DNA from: Macrostomum hystrix
Taxonomy: Eukaryota; Platyhelminthes; Macrostomidae
Assembly (NCBI GenBank): GCA_950097015.1
Contig: CATNEN010000038.1
Span: 13,262,001-13,326,000 of the forward strand
Direction: 5' to 3'
Length of the DNA: 64,000 nt
Shown: one piece after another, positions 15,301 to 49,295 of the stretch
Layout of the letters: every line of letters begins with the position of its first letter
Position numbering within the stretch: position 1 is the stretch's first letter
Notes under the pieces: generated by a model
What the model was told of the DNA's origin: nothing
The model's input: only the letters and a program-made list of their open reading frames with translations
The model's database searches: none
Translations under genes and position numbers: made by a program

Positions 15301-18300
15301 AGGGGAGTCGTGAACGATATTTTAAATCGAGAAAACGAGCTAGAACCTTATATATTTAGAATTTTAGCACTATACCTGAAAGATGAGTTTGACGTGATGT
15401 GTGCCAGCAGCACGCGTTAAGCTCTTCAAGCACGTGAGCAAGGTGCTCTAATTGTTCTTTACACTTGAATCAACCCGCTTGTCACTGTCAAGCAGGCTAG
15501 CTAGAGCTGCAAATGTAATTTAGTGCTGCTATCGCAGCCTAACGCGATCCACGAGTGCAGCTAGCCATATCGTGTTCACAGAGCAAGCAACAAGCTTCAG
15601 ATGCATCTGCCTACAGGGGTGTGTTTTAACGCACTTTTTAATCAGGAAAACATACTTGATCTCTAGAATATTAGCAATATACCTAAAATATGAGTATGAC
15701 GCGATGTGTGCCAGCACAAGTTCATTTACACTTGTTCATGAATAGGCGTGCATCAAAACACTTTATATAGTCAAACAGGCTAGCTAAAGCTGCAAAAGTT
15801 ATTTCTGTACTGCTTTGGCAGCCCTACGCAATCCGCGAGAGCAGCTAGTTATAGCGTGTTCACATCGCCAGTAACACGCTTTCGCTAGATCTGCTGACAG
15901 GGGAGTCGTGAACGATATTTTAAATCGAGAAAACGAGCTAGAACCTTATATTTAGAATTTTAGCACTATACCTGAAAGATGAGTTTGACGTGATGTGTGC
16001 CAGCAGCACGCGTTAAGCTCTTCAAGCACGTGAGCAAGGTGCTCTAATTGTTCTTTTTACTTGAATCAACCCGCTTGTCACTGTCAAGCAGGCTAGCTAG
16101 AGCTGCAAATGTAATTTAGTGCTGCTATCGCAGCCCAACGCGATCCACGAGTGCAGCTAGCCATATCGTGTTCACAGAGCAAGCAACAAGCTTCAGATGC
16201 ATCTGCCTACAGGGGTGTGTTTTAACGCACTTTTTAATCAGGAAAACATACTTGATCTCTAGAATATTAGCAATATACCTAAAATATGAGTATGACGCGA
16301 TGTGTGCCAGCACATGTTCATTTACACTTGTTCATGAATAGGCGTGCATCAAAACACTTTATATAGTCAAACAGGCTAGCTAAAGCTGCAAAAGTTATTT
16401 CTGTACTGCTTTGGCAGCCCTACGCAATCCGCGAGAGCAGCTAGTTATAGCGTGTTCACATCGCCAGTAACACGCTTTCGCTAGATCTGCTGACAGGGGA
16501 GTCGTGAACGATATTTTGAATCGAGAAAACGAGCTAGAACCTTATATATTTAGAATTTTAGCACTATACCTGAAAGATGAGTTTGACGTGATGTGTGCCA
16601 GCAGCACGCGTTAAGCTCTTCAAGCACGTGAGCAAGGTGCTCTAATTGTTCTTTACACTTGAATCAACCCGCTTGTCACTGTCAAGCAGGCTAGCTAGAG
16701 CTGCAAATGTAATTTAGTGCTGCTATCGCAGCCCAACGCGATCCACGAGTGCAGCTAGCCATATCGTGTTCACAGAGCAAGCAACAAGCTTCAGATGCAT
16801 CTGCCTACAGGGGTGTGTTTTAACGCACTTTTTAATCAGGAAAACATACTTGATCTCTAGAATATTAGCAATATACCTAAAATATGAGTATGACGCGATG
16901 TGTGCCAGCACATGTTCATTTACACTTGTTCATGAATAGGCGTGCATCAAAACACTTTATATAGTCAAACAGGCTAGCTAAAGCTGCAAAAGTTATTTCT
17001 GTACTGCTTTGGCAGCCCTACGCAATCCGCGAGAGCAGCTAGTTATAGCGTGTTCACATCGCCAGTAACACGCTTTCGCTAGATCTGCTGACAGGGGAGT
17101 CGTGAACGATATTTTGAATCGAGAAAACGAGCTAGAACCTTATATTTAGAATTTTAGCAATATACCTGAAAGATGAGTTTGACGTGATGTGTGCCAGCAG
17201 CACGCGTTAAGCTCTTCAAGCACGTGAGCAAGGTGCTCTAATTGTTCTTTACACTTGAATCAACCCGCTTGTCACTGTCAAGCAGGCTAGCTAGAGCTGC
17301 AAATGTAATTTAGTGCTGCTATCGCAGCCCAATGCGATCCACGAGTGCAGCTAGCCATATCGTGTTCACAGAGCAAGCAACAAGCTTCAGATGCATCTGC
17401 CTACAGGGGTGTGTTTTAACGCACTTTTTAATCAGGAAAACATACTTGATCTCTAGAATATTAGCAATATACCTAAAATATGAGTATGACGCGATGTGTG
17501 CCAGCACAAGTTCATTTACACTTGTTCATGAATGGGCGTGCATCAAAACACTTTATAGTCAAACAGGCTAGCTAAAGCTGCAAAAGTTATTTCTGTACTG
17601 CTTTGGCAGCCCTACGCAATCCGCGAGAGCAGCTAGTTATAGCGTGTTCACATCGCCAGTAACACGCTTTCGCTAGATCTGCTGACAGGGGAGTCGTGAA
17701 CGATATTTTGAATCGAGAAAACGAGCTAGAACCTTATATTTAGAATTTTAGCACTATACCTGAAAGATGAGTTTGACGTGATGTGTGCCAGCAGCACGCG
17801 TTAAGCTCTTCAAGCACGTGAGCAAGGTGCTCTAATTGTTCTTTACACTTGAATCAACCCGCTTGTCACTGTCAAGCAGGCTAGCTAGAGCTGCAAATGT
17901 AATTTAGTGCTGCTATCGCAGCCCAACGCGATCCACGAGTGCAGCTAGCCATATCGTGTTCACAGAGCAAGCAACAAGCTTCAGATGCATCTGCCTACAG
18001 GGGTGTGTTTTAACGCACTTTTTAATCAGGAAAACATACTTGATCTCTAGAATATTAGCAATATACCTAAAATATGAGTATGACGCGACGTGTGCCAGCA
18101 GCACGCGTAAAGCTCTTCTAGAACGCGAACAAGGCGTTCTAATTGTTCTTTACACTTGTTCATGAATGGGCGTGTATGAAAACACATTTTATAGTCAAGG
18201 AAGCTAACTGATTAAGCTGGAAAAGTATTTTTTGTACAGCTTCAGCAGCCCAACGCAATCGGCGAGAGCAGCTAGTTATAGCGTGTTCGAGCAAGCAAGA

Positions 18301-18630
18301 AGCTTTAGCTGGATCTGTTGACATGGGGAGTGTCAACGATGTTTTTAATTAAGAAAACAAGCTATGACCTATAATCTAGAATATTAGCAATATACAGGTC
18401 TGAATTATGAGCATAACGTGATCTGTGCAAGCAACCGGCTCAAAGCTGTTCTAGAACGTGAACCAGGTGCTTTAATTGTTGTTTGCACTTTTTCTCTATG
18501 AGCGTGTATAAAACCGCTTGTCACTGTTAAGCAAGCTAGCAAAGCTCCAAAATTATTTAGTGCTGCTTTACCAGCACATTGCGATCTGCGAAAGCAGCTA
18601 GCTGAAGCGTGTTTACAGCGCTATATTTTA
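3357..18630 (-). repeat. Satellite array, block 2 (inverted orientation)
   Basis: The same A/B dimer satellite as 1-3356, but as its reverse complement, about 25 dimers. The period is visible from recurring landmarks at 13735, 14337, 14933, 15529, 16125, 16723, 17319 and 17913 (594-602 bp steps). Neighbouring copies share private variants. For example, three consecutive dimers near 11.6, 12.2 and 12.8 kb share a GCTGGCTAAAGC variant where others have GCTAGCTAAAGC, the usual sign of local homogenisation by unequal exchange. The last ~500 bp (from about 18.1 kb) are clearly diverged. Confidence 0.93.
4510..9255. repeat. Two adjacent near-identical 2,373 bp higher-order repeat units
   Basis: Within the inverted block, about four dimers form a larger unit that occurs twice in a row (about 4510-6882 and 6883-9255). 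The landmark with CGGGCTAGAACCATATAT occurs near 4625 and 6998. The diagnostic open frames starting at 5114 and 5707 recur at 7487 and 8080, each exactly 2,373 bp later. The variant ATCATCGAGAGC occurs once in each unit. This looks like a recent segmental duplication inside the array, or an assembly duplication. Confidence 0.85.
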
Positions 18631-20060
18631 GACATTACTTTTTAGCTAGTTTTCTTCATTGAAAAGTTCGTTTCCACACCCCCAATGATGCAGATGCAGC
18701 TAAATTTAAGTTTGTAGCTCCCGCTGTGAACAAGTTTTAGCTAGATGCTCTTGCCGATCGTGTTGTGCTGCTAAAACAGCACTGAATTACTTTTGCAGCT
18801 CTAGCTAGCCTGCCTGACAGTGAAAAGCGTTTTGATACACACCCATACAGGTATAAAGAACAATTAAAGCACCTTGAACGCGCTCTACAACAGCTTTGCG
18901 CGTGCTGCTTACCCACATCGCGTTCTGCTAATTTTCCAGGTAAATTGCTTGTATTTTATATATTAGTTTTTAGCTAGTTTTCTTGCTTGAAAAGTGCGTT
19001 TACAGAGTCTCAGAGTCACCAGATGCAGCTAACGTTTGTAGCTATCGCTCGAAAAAAGTCTTATCTAGCTGCTCTCACGGATCGCATTGTGCTGCTAAAA
19101 CAACACTAACTTTTGTAGCTCTAGCTAGCCTGCTTGACAATAAAAAGCGTTTTGATTCGCGCCCATACACGAACAAGTGTAAAAGAACAATTAAAGGCAG
19201 GACGCGATGTGTGTGAGCAGCATGCACAGAGCTGTTTTAGAACGCGTACAAGGTGCTTTAATTGTTTTTTACACCTTTTTAGCAGCACAACGCGATCGGC
19301 GAGAGCGGCTAGCGTTCACAGCGCAAGCACCAAGATTTAACTACATCTGCTGACTGGGGGTGTGAGTACAAACGCACGTTTCAATCTAGAGATTGTAGCA
19401 ACAGCCTAATGCGCCCTTATATAGGGCTGAAATAGCAGTTTGACGCGATCTATGCGAGCAGCACGCGCAAGCTGTTCTATGTACGCGCAACGCGTACATG
19501 GTGCTTTAATTGTTCTTTACACTCGTTCTTGTATGGGCGTGTATCAAATTAAAAGCGCTTTTTATAGTTTATCAGGCTAGCTAGAGCTGCAGAAGTAATT
19601 CAGTGCTGTTTAGCAGCACAACGCGATAGGTTAGAGCAGCTGGATGAAACTTTTTTAGAGCGGGAGCTACAAACTTTAGCTGCATCTGGTGACTCTGAGT
19701 GTCTTTAAACGCACTTTGATAAAAAATGGCTGGAAACAAATATCTAGAATATTAGCAATACACCTGAACTATGAGCATAACGTGATCTGTGCGAGCAGCA
19801 GGCGCATAGCTCTTCTAGAATGCGATCAGGGTGCTTTGACTAGACTGTGAGTGCGTATTAACGAAATTTTCAATCAAGGAAACTAGCTATAGCCGTAGGC
19901 ACATCTAAATAGGCTTGAAAAAGCAGCTTAACGCGATCGTAAAGCCTTCTAGAACGCGAGCAAGGTGCTTTTTTTCTCTACACTTTTTTCCTGTATGGGT
20001 GTGTTTCAAAACGCTTTTCATAATGAAGCAAGCCATCTGGAGCTCCAGAAGCCTGTAATT
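18631..20060. repeat. Diverged satellite edge with further inversions
   Basis: Monomers here are still recognisable by GCTCTAGCTAGCCTG, CTTTAATTGTT and AACGCGATC-type segments but carry many substitutions and indels. Orientation changes: about 18630-19200 reads like block 1 (forward), and about 19200-20060 reads like block 2 (reverse). Decay towards the edge is the pattern known for satellite margins, where homogenisation is weak. Confidence 0.8.
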
Positions 20061-20446
20061 TGTGTTGTTTTAGCAGTACAACGCTATCCGCCAGAGCTGC
20101 GAGCTTAAGCTTCTGAATAGCAGAAAAGGATAATACGAATTATAAAAAACCAGAAATGAATAAAAAAAGAAATGTAACTGTTTTTGTTCTATTCTAATTT
20201 TAGCTTTTGTTAAAGTACACAATATTATCTGGACTAGAATTTGATCGGAATATCGAGCTGGATATCGTTCGATGATTTTAAGTCGCACTCGTCATTGTGA
20301 GAGCAGTCCGTCTGAGTTAGGCTTAACTTTGTTCGCTTAAAACACTATAAGACGTTTATAGTGTTTTAATTTGGTTTAGATTGTCTAACAGAAAATATAT
20401 TTCTCTTTCAATAATTAAATTGGCATATACGCTTTTGGGCTTTAAT
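20061..20446 (+). promoter_or_regulatory. Region between satellite edge and DDX3 first coding exon; probable promoter/5'UTR
   Basis: About 390 bp of unique AT-rich sequence separates the last recognisable satellite from the DDX3 start codon at 20447. It must hold the core promoter and 5'UTR unless a further upstream exon exists inside the satellite. No convincing TATA box or initiator was picked out. It contains a perfect hairpin at 20337-20369, listed separately. Confidence 0.45.
20337..20369. repeat. Perfect 14 bp inverted repeat with 5 nt loop
   Basis: Arm 1 (20337-20350, TTAAAACACTATAA) and arm 2 (20356-20369) are perfect reverse complements around GACGT. It lies about 80 bp before the DDX3 start codon, so it could be a 5'UTR hairpin, a promoter cruciform or a small transposon scar. 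Confidence 0.75.
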
Positions 20447-42595
<22,149 letters not shown>

Positions 42596-45500
42596 CCTGT
42601 GAGCGATGAAACCAGTTTGCGAGCGCTATTAAGTACTCTTTAGATTGAAGCGCTCTTTATATTGGCATTGGTTGTTACCGTGTGTTCCGAATCACGAACG
42701 GGGTGTTGTTTTAGTCCAACCGTTATAGCAATAATCTAAGGTTAAAAATTTTAATTTCTCGGTTTTTAGCTATTTTATAACACCAATACATTGTCATATG
42801 CATTGCCTGCGGACAACTGGTAAGGGCAAAGATGGTGCCTTTTGCCTTTTCCTAGTGAGGCCAACAGGCACCATCTATTGTGTAGTGTACTGCGATACGA
42901 TAAAGACGAGCATGGGCGCTCATTTAATTGTAGAACAACAAATTAAATATATGTCTAAGCTGTCGTTCCTGTAGCTCACAAGAAAGCAGGGCGATAATTG
43001 TTTCGTTGGTAATATTTTTATCGGAACAACAAAGCCGTTTTCTCCCATTTTGTTGTTTTGTTTACTTTAGTTGCCTCGCTAGTTTTTCCCTTTCTCCCCT
43101 CCAGTTTTGTGGCTCTCTCTCAGTCTCCGTAGAGTATCGTCCTCAGCCCCATACAGTAGCAGCGAGTTTATTGCCTGCTAAATCCTATCCTTTCATCCGC
43201 TTTAAATTTTTATAGTTATTCAATTAGCTTTCTTGTTTTTTGTCAGTTTCTGCTATATTATTTATTATACTCTTAATGGCCACTATGGCTAGCTAGTTAT
43301 TGTCCTACAAATATTCCTGTGTGTTTTCTCTTTTGTCAACCGGATGCGATGAAATATTTCACTTCGGTTTCAAGACTGCCCTCTAGCACTGGTTTTCTTG
43401 CACTGCCTAGTTGAACCACTTTCTATACCACAAGATATCGCAATGCAGTCCGTCGTGTACTAATCCCTTTTATCTTTTCGTTCCAGTCTTAGTAGGATGG
43501 CACACAGATCTATTTATTCCGAGGATTTGCCTTTGACGCCTTGTTATTTCTTAGATCGTGTTCAGGTTTGAACTATTTAAACCTTGTCGGAATGCCCAAT
43601 TTTCCTTGTTATTTAGTATAGCTAATTCAGCTTGCAACGTTAAGTTTTCTTTGCGTGACTGCAGTCGCTAGCATTACAATAAGCTTTCTGTAATAGGAAA
43701 GTTGTGAATGCTTTTTCCTGAGTCTGACTATTGGCAAGTATAACTTCTTTTTGCCGGTGGTTACGTAGATTTTTTTCAACTCACAAAAATATTATTTCTT
43801 GTTGTTTACTTAATTTTGGTTCCAAATTTTCGAGATTCCCGGTCTTTATAACCCTATCGACTGCCCGCTGTCTACCATGCGTACGGTTTTTAACATGTGA
43901 ATACAGTAAGTAGTACATTTGCAAAGCCGCGAATATTAACTGTGCGAGCAACGTCTGGCTTGTTTTATAGTTCACTGATTTCTGCAACCCCTCTATTAGT
44001 CTGCCTAACAGCCGTAAATTCTGGACATGGCCTTTCTAACGACAGATTTTGCCTATTTGCAAAAGCAGCTTTTTTCCTCGCCCCGTCTATCTCATTCCTT
44101 TTTATTTCGGTCGGATGAGCTCTGGGATCTGTGCTTGTTTCCTGATTTTTTTGATTCGGTTTGTGTGCGAATTTTTTTTAATATGCATTTTTGCTTTCTT
44201 TTGGGATGTAATAAGGAATTAGGTGTTTAAAGTATGTTAAAGTATGTGCGATTTTTGTTAATGGATAAGCTTGTAACGGAGACAATCTTGGTTAATAACA
44301 GCTATTCGGCACCGATATCACTCACTTTTCAGTTAAACAGTTATCAACCTTTGCTTGTATTGAACTAATTAAAACACAGATTAGTGGAAAAGCTCGTGCA
44401 TTCAACCAGCCCTTATGCAGTTCTGTTGCGACCTTGTGTATCGGTGAAACAAAAATTTGGCACTAGATCCGACTGCTCACGTATTTAACAAATGTGAAAG
44501 AACTTGGGATTTTTAAAGGTACATCCAACCCATTAGCGCTTTTCTAGCCGGTTTCAATTCCCCATACCTCCCTCTCCACCCACTCTGCTGCTTTTTTACT
44601 TTTTGGTTTCTACCTTGTCTACAAAAGGCGAGCTGCGAATGCATTTAAAAACGAATTGTTTTTATTCTACTCGTGGACGATTGCGTTTGCAAAATGCATG
44701 CCGCCGCCGCGCGGACCTTGTCCGATGCAGTCGGCCTTTCTGTGACGTCAGATGAATTCTCGCTTGCTGATTGATTTGTAGGCGCACGTGCAGCCGTGCG
44801 GTTCGGTTACCTTTGCTTGTGTACCACTGCTTATAACTGTATTTGAACGTACGCCTCTAATAATAAACAAGTAAATCTGTTTATTTCCCACACTCTGGTA
44901 CAATATCCTGTCTACTCGGACAAGATACCTTAATTTAAATTCAATAATAAATATATGTTTAAATCGTTAGCAACGGATTTCAATCGTTTGCTTCAAATTT
45001 TTTCAAGATCTATTTATTGCCATCAAAGCTATAATTATTTTTATATTGGAATCTTGCAGAGTAAAACCCGACCAGACACTGAATGCAAATTGCGTATGGC
45101 TAGACGGGCAGGGCTTGAATTCCTTCTAATTATGCTTCACAGCTAGTTATTGTCCCAAATTATTGTCAATTTCTATCGCGTGGTGTGGTTTCCTGTTATT
45201 ACCTGTGTCCCGTAAAATCCCACTTGGATGCTTGCTAATATAAGTAACTCCTAAGCGCATATTTTTGTTGTCTGTTTTCTTGTCGCACCAGCCGGTCTAG
45301 AAAAAGCTTATATACCATAGCCAGTATGGGGCCGTCGACATGCAAACCTATATGTTCGTCGTATGTTATTAAGTCCTTATTATTGTGCTACTGTACTGTG
45401 TTAAAGCCCCGTTAAAAATTTCCTCAAAAAATTAAAAAATAAACATTGGTAAGATCTCCCGTGAGAGAGAGCCCTTAAAACTCAAACGTCTTCGATTTTG

Positions 45501-45840
45501 TCACTTTTTGCTCGCTTCTAAGAATTAGGTATATAGTTCGTTGTTTTTAGGTTTGACTATAACTGCCGGCGTAATTATAATGCGTAATTATGTCGTTTCC
45601 ATAAAAGACAATCAGAAAGATAGTTATTATAGAATTCCGTTAAAACTCTTAATAACATTAACTATAACTGGCCAGCATTTTATCTATTTTTTCTTTCAAC
45701 TTTTGTATTTCTTAGAATAAGCTTATATTCATAAAAACTTTGTGGTTAACGTATCACAACATTCATTGTCACTTTAGATTCAGAATGCGTTGATAAATAT
45801 TGTGTTTTACATATATGGCTGAATGGTACCTATTAATTTG
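42596..45840. other. DDX3 3'UTR and long intergenic region
   Basis: Contains the DDX3 3'UTR; ATTAAA at 42942-42947 is a possible polyadenylation signal. The stretch 43000-44600 is T/C-rich with several short frames that look like chance. A GC-rich patch near 44695-44810 is listed separately. No gene recognised. Confidence 0.45.
44743..44790. promoter_or_regulatory. Candidate promoter/enhancer patch: CRE and E-box in a CpG-rich island
   Basis: A perfect CRE palindrome TGACGTCA (44743-44750) and a CACGTG E-box (44785-44790) lie within a locally CpG-rich patch (CCGCCGCCGCGCGG at 44701) in AT-rich surroundings. It may be a promoter for an unseen upstream exon of SNRPB, or an enhancer. No transcript evidence is available. 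Confidence 0.35.
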
Positions 45841-46335
45841 CTATCCTTCTTCGACGTGCTCGGCTTCCAGTTTTCCCTCCACTCTGTTGAGTCGCTCATC
45901 CATTTCCGCCTCCCATGTTCGAAACTCGGCTCGCCTCTTGGCCACCGATTCGCGCTGACTCACTATCCGCTGCCGGTTGACCGCAAGCTCATCGTCATCA
46001 TCCTCTGTCGACTCTTTCAGATTAAACTGTTGCGTTGTCTGCTCGTCCTCCTGAGGTTTCATTACCTCGTCAGATAGTTGACGCTCTTCGTTTGGCTGTT
46101 GCTGCTGCTGCACTTCATCAAACTGTGTGTGCTCAGTCTCCATGTCGATCAGTATATATTTTTTTTGATTATCCTCTGGGCCTGCTGCTGATGTCGCTGT
46201 TGCCTTTTGACCGTCAGTGCGTCCTCTCTTGCTAATTGATGCCCTTTGCGTTGCCTGTGGCTTGCACTCTGTCGGGCTGCTACCGGCATCCATTGTCCCA
46301 ACTTCGTTTGCATAGCGCCTCGGGGGTCTTATCAT
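45841..46335 (-). CDS. Possible small coiled-coil protein, 164 aa, unknown
   Basis: Open on the minus strand from ATG at 46335 (MIRPPRRYANEVG) to a stop at 45841; the frame extends a few codons further with a TTG only. Composition is hydrophilic: a Gln run (VQQQQQPNEE), an acidic TEDDDDELAVN stretch, and a C-terminal segment (RQRIVSQRESVAKRRAEF, then WEAEMDERLNRVEGKLE) with heptad-like spacing that suggests a short coiled coil. No family recognised. It may be one exon of a larger gene or chance. It is the only host-like ORF on the minus strand. Confidence 0.35.
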   Translation of the reverse strand: MIRPPRRYANEVGTMDAGSSPTECKPQATQRASISKRGRTDGQKATATSAAGPEDNQKKYILIDMETEHTQFDEVQQQQQPNEERQLSDEVMKPQEDEQTTQQFNLKESTEDDDDELAVNRQRIVSQRESVAKRRAEFRTWEAEMDERLNRVEGKLEAEHVEEG

Positions 46336-47165
46336 TTCGCCAGCTGTCCTTGCCAACTATTATCAGCAGTTTTAAGTTTTAGAAACGAGTATGCCTCGTG
46401 TGTGTATTTCACACTGAGCGAGCTTCTGAGAATGTGCGTAAATTCGAGTTTTTAGTATCAAACTTGTCACTTGCAGTATGTCACTATGCCGGTGTTTGCT
46501 GTAGCTTAGCTGCTGTTTAATAGGCGCTCAAGAAGTCAGCGGGTCTGTCTGCCAAATTTATTTTCCACATCATCTAGCCTTTTCTCTGCTATTGTCCAAT
46601 TTCGCCGCTAACCTGCTTCTCTTACCCCCTTCAGAATGTGCCATTGAATTGCGATACAATACTGTGGGTGAGCCAACTCTTTAGGCAGAAGACTGCGCTG
46701 GATTCCAAGTGTTTATTTGAGGTCTATTTTTCCCGAATTCTCCATTGTACTTAACACACGTTGATCCCGCTCACAGGCATTCCATCATCCTGTCTGTCCA
46801 TTGTTGACTGGCCTGTAGGGCTCTCTCGCGTCATCGTTTACTCATGGTTGCTATGCTGATCATCGCTGCTATCCTGCCTTAGATCCTTCGATGCGATAAA
46901 CATTATTTTTTAATATTGTAACTGAATTGCTTATCAAAGTACAAAGCGCGTACCACAGTGAACAGATATAATTAGGGCTTGAATATTTTTTCTTATCAAT
47001 CGCTAGGGTCCTTAATACTTTTATTATAAGCTAAAACGCAATAGTTTAATTCTATAGAACTGGCGAGGCAATTACGAGCTAGTTATAAATTCAGTTACTA
47101 ATAATATGACTCAATCGCAGTGTTGACACTCCTAAAACCAAACCGTTGCAGAAATAGCCTTCATC
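46336..47165. other. Upstream region of SNRPB
   Basis: AT-rich, no gene seen. Just before the SNRPB ATG is an acceptor-like CCGTTGCAG (about 47151) followed by a 14 nt leader, which could be an intron end or a trans-splice acceptor. Confidence 0.4.
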
Positions 47166-47756
47166 ATGCCGCAGGGCAAGAATTCGAAAATTATGGCCCA
47201 TATCAACTATCGGATGCGGTGCACCCTACAGGATGGCCGGGTTTTCATTGGCACTTTTCTGGCCTTTGATCGGCACATGAATCTAGTGCTCGCCGACTGT
47301 GAGGAATTTCGCACTGTTAAAGCCAAATCTGACAAGGCCGAACGAGAGGAGAAGCGAGCCCTCGGTCTTGTACTGCTGCGTGGAGAGCACCTCGTCTCAA
47401 TGTCTGTCGCCGGCCCTCCACCCCAGGACGAAGTCGGCAAAGTGCCGATTCCACAAGCCACCGCCGCCAGCGTCAGTGGCATCGGCATTGGCCGCGCTGC
47501 CGGCCGCGGCGCTCCGCCTGCAGCTGCGGCTCCGGCGCCCGGATTGGCCGGACCAGCACGCGGCGTTGGCGGGCCTGCACCGGCGATGATGCAGCCGCGG
47601 CCGCCAGCCATGCCGCCAATGGGAATGCGGCCGCCACCTGGAATCGGTAGCGGAATTCCACCGCCAATGCCGCCTGCTGGCTTCGGACGTGGCGCTCCTC
47701 CTGGCTTTCCACCTGTGCCGCCACCTCCCGGAGGATTCCAGACTGGCCCACGTTGA
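47166..47756 (+). CDS. SNRPB: Small nuclear ribonucleoprotein-associated protein B (SmB/B')
   Basis: A single coding exon of 196 residues, starting [19 protein letters not shown]. It is one of the seven Sm proteins forming the ring around U1, U2, U4 and U5 snRNA in the spliceosome. The Sm1 motif spans about residues 12-45 ([15 protein letters not shown], then [15 protein letters not shown]) and Sm2 about 67-82 ([18 protein letters not shown]). The tail is Gly/Ala/Pro-rich with GRGAP and repeated PPPG motifs, as in SmB, which distinguishes it from SmD or SmN-less family members. The length is somewhat below vertebrate SmB (about 230-240). The ATG sits 14 nt after an acceptor-like TTGCAG. No frame damage. 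Confidence 0.95.
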   Translation: MPQGKNSKIMAHINYRMRCTLQDGRVFIGTFLAFDRHMNLVLADCEEFRTVKAKSDKAEREEKRALGLVLLRGEHLVSMSVAGPPPQDEVGKVPIPQATAASVSGIGIGRAAGRGAPPAAAAPAPGLAGPARGVGGPAPAMMQPRPPAMPPMGMRPPPGIGSGIPPPMPPAGFGRGAPPGFPPVPPPPGGFQTGPR

Positions 47757-49295
47757 TAGACACGCAGTAGTTTTGACAGACTATTTGCTGAACTGTCCCT
47801 TTGCTAGTTTGTGTTGTCTTTTTCAGACTTGAAGGCTCGCTTTATGTGAATAATTAGTTTTAATAACATTTGGGCTAAAAGTACACAATGAAGCTCCCAG
47901 TAAGATACAAACACTTTACACTTCGCATTTTCAATCATCTAGATAATCTCTCCCTCACTCCGCTGCTCGTTTTACTCATTTCGTTTGAATGGGCTATCAA
48001 ATTTCAAGCGCAGTTTTATTGTAACTTCTTACGTACACGATAAATTCTGCTTCAGTTAGCTTTCAGTTATACGAGCGTATTCTACAAGTTGGCAAGTGGT
48101 CTTGGTATGATTTCGTGGACTTAAAGTTCCTACTTATTTGGGACTTCATGGTACTAGCGGATTAATCGGGCAAAAGTAAACGCTTAAACTTTTTTGTGAG
48201 GAGTACGTGCTATTCTATTTTTAATTTTAATTTGTAATTTTACGTAAGCGATGTGTCATTCGGATATCGCTTTGCAATGATGCCATAGTTCCTCTTATGC
48301 GAAAGTTGCAGTTGCCACTTATTATTCAGTTCTCTGTTTTGTTTTGATGATGATTTTCTAACTGGCTGCTTGCACACTGTCCCCCCACTCATCTCAGTGT
48401 CGCAAATGTGAGTCATTCAGTCGGTTGAAATCAAACTATTGAAATTTAAGCTTACGCAATTTATTCTCTATTTACTTTCCACATATACTATTTATATTAT
48501 ATTTTCCAGTATATAAAAACTTAAAATTTTGCATCGATTGTGCTACAGTGCGTGCTCTGTGCAAGCGGTATCTTAGTTTTGCACTCTTCAAAATTTTATT
48601 GATGGTAACACTTTTGTTTTTGTTCAATAATTTTAGAAAGTAAGGTGGCTGCTACTTAGTAAAATGAATTCGCGTGTATCCCTAATTATTATCATATGTT
48701 ATTTAAAATAATACTTTCTGCATGATAAGTAATATGCGAGAAGTTGTTTTAATAAAATAACTTTCTAAGCAGAACTGCAACTCAGCAACGTAGTTACTTT
48801 GGATAAAAAATAGGCTCTTTCGAACTTACTTCATTTCATTTATTTTTTAATTGCTCAGGTACAAAGCAACGATTAGTTCGTCGACGATTAGTTCTAGGAG
48901 ATCTGGATGCACAATGTTTGTATCTTAGTTTTAGAAGCTTTTGATAGAATAGGTTATTACCCTTAAATGTGTATAACGCACATTAAAATCCCATTGATTC
49001 CAGTTACCTTGTAAATTCTATGCCTTACTTTAATAAGTCTAGAAATGCGTAAATCAGAAGCCGCCTTTGCTCAAGAGTCAGGCTTTCTACCATAGAACAT
49101 TACTCTGATAATAATTGTGTCCCTATAAACTTAAAAATCTTTAATTTTTACCTGTACTTGTTTCTCGGGACATAGACAAGATAATGTCTTAAAAATATGC
49201 ATCCCGGTTTTAAATATGCGAAAAATGAGTTCTAACGTTTTATATAAAGCCTGACGTGCTGCTTATAGCATTTGAAATCAAGTCGAAAAGAAATT
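47757..49295. other. Intergenic region, no gene seen
   Basis: AT-rich sequence. Near its right end TATATAAA (49241-49248) lies 48 bp before the next start codon and may be a TATA box for the following gene. Confidence 0.45.

Noticed and set aside
1189-18165. Dozens of 62-79 codon ORFs with almost identical peptides on either strand
   Set aside because: They are the same stretch of the satellite monomer read in one frame in every copy. They recur at the satellite period and show no sign of selection on coding.
43006-44230. Several 60-73 codon ORFs rich in Phe, Leu and Ser
   Set aside because: They are typical of chance frames in T/C-rich intergenic DNA. They have no start context, neighbours or recognisable motif.
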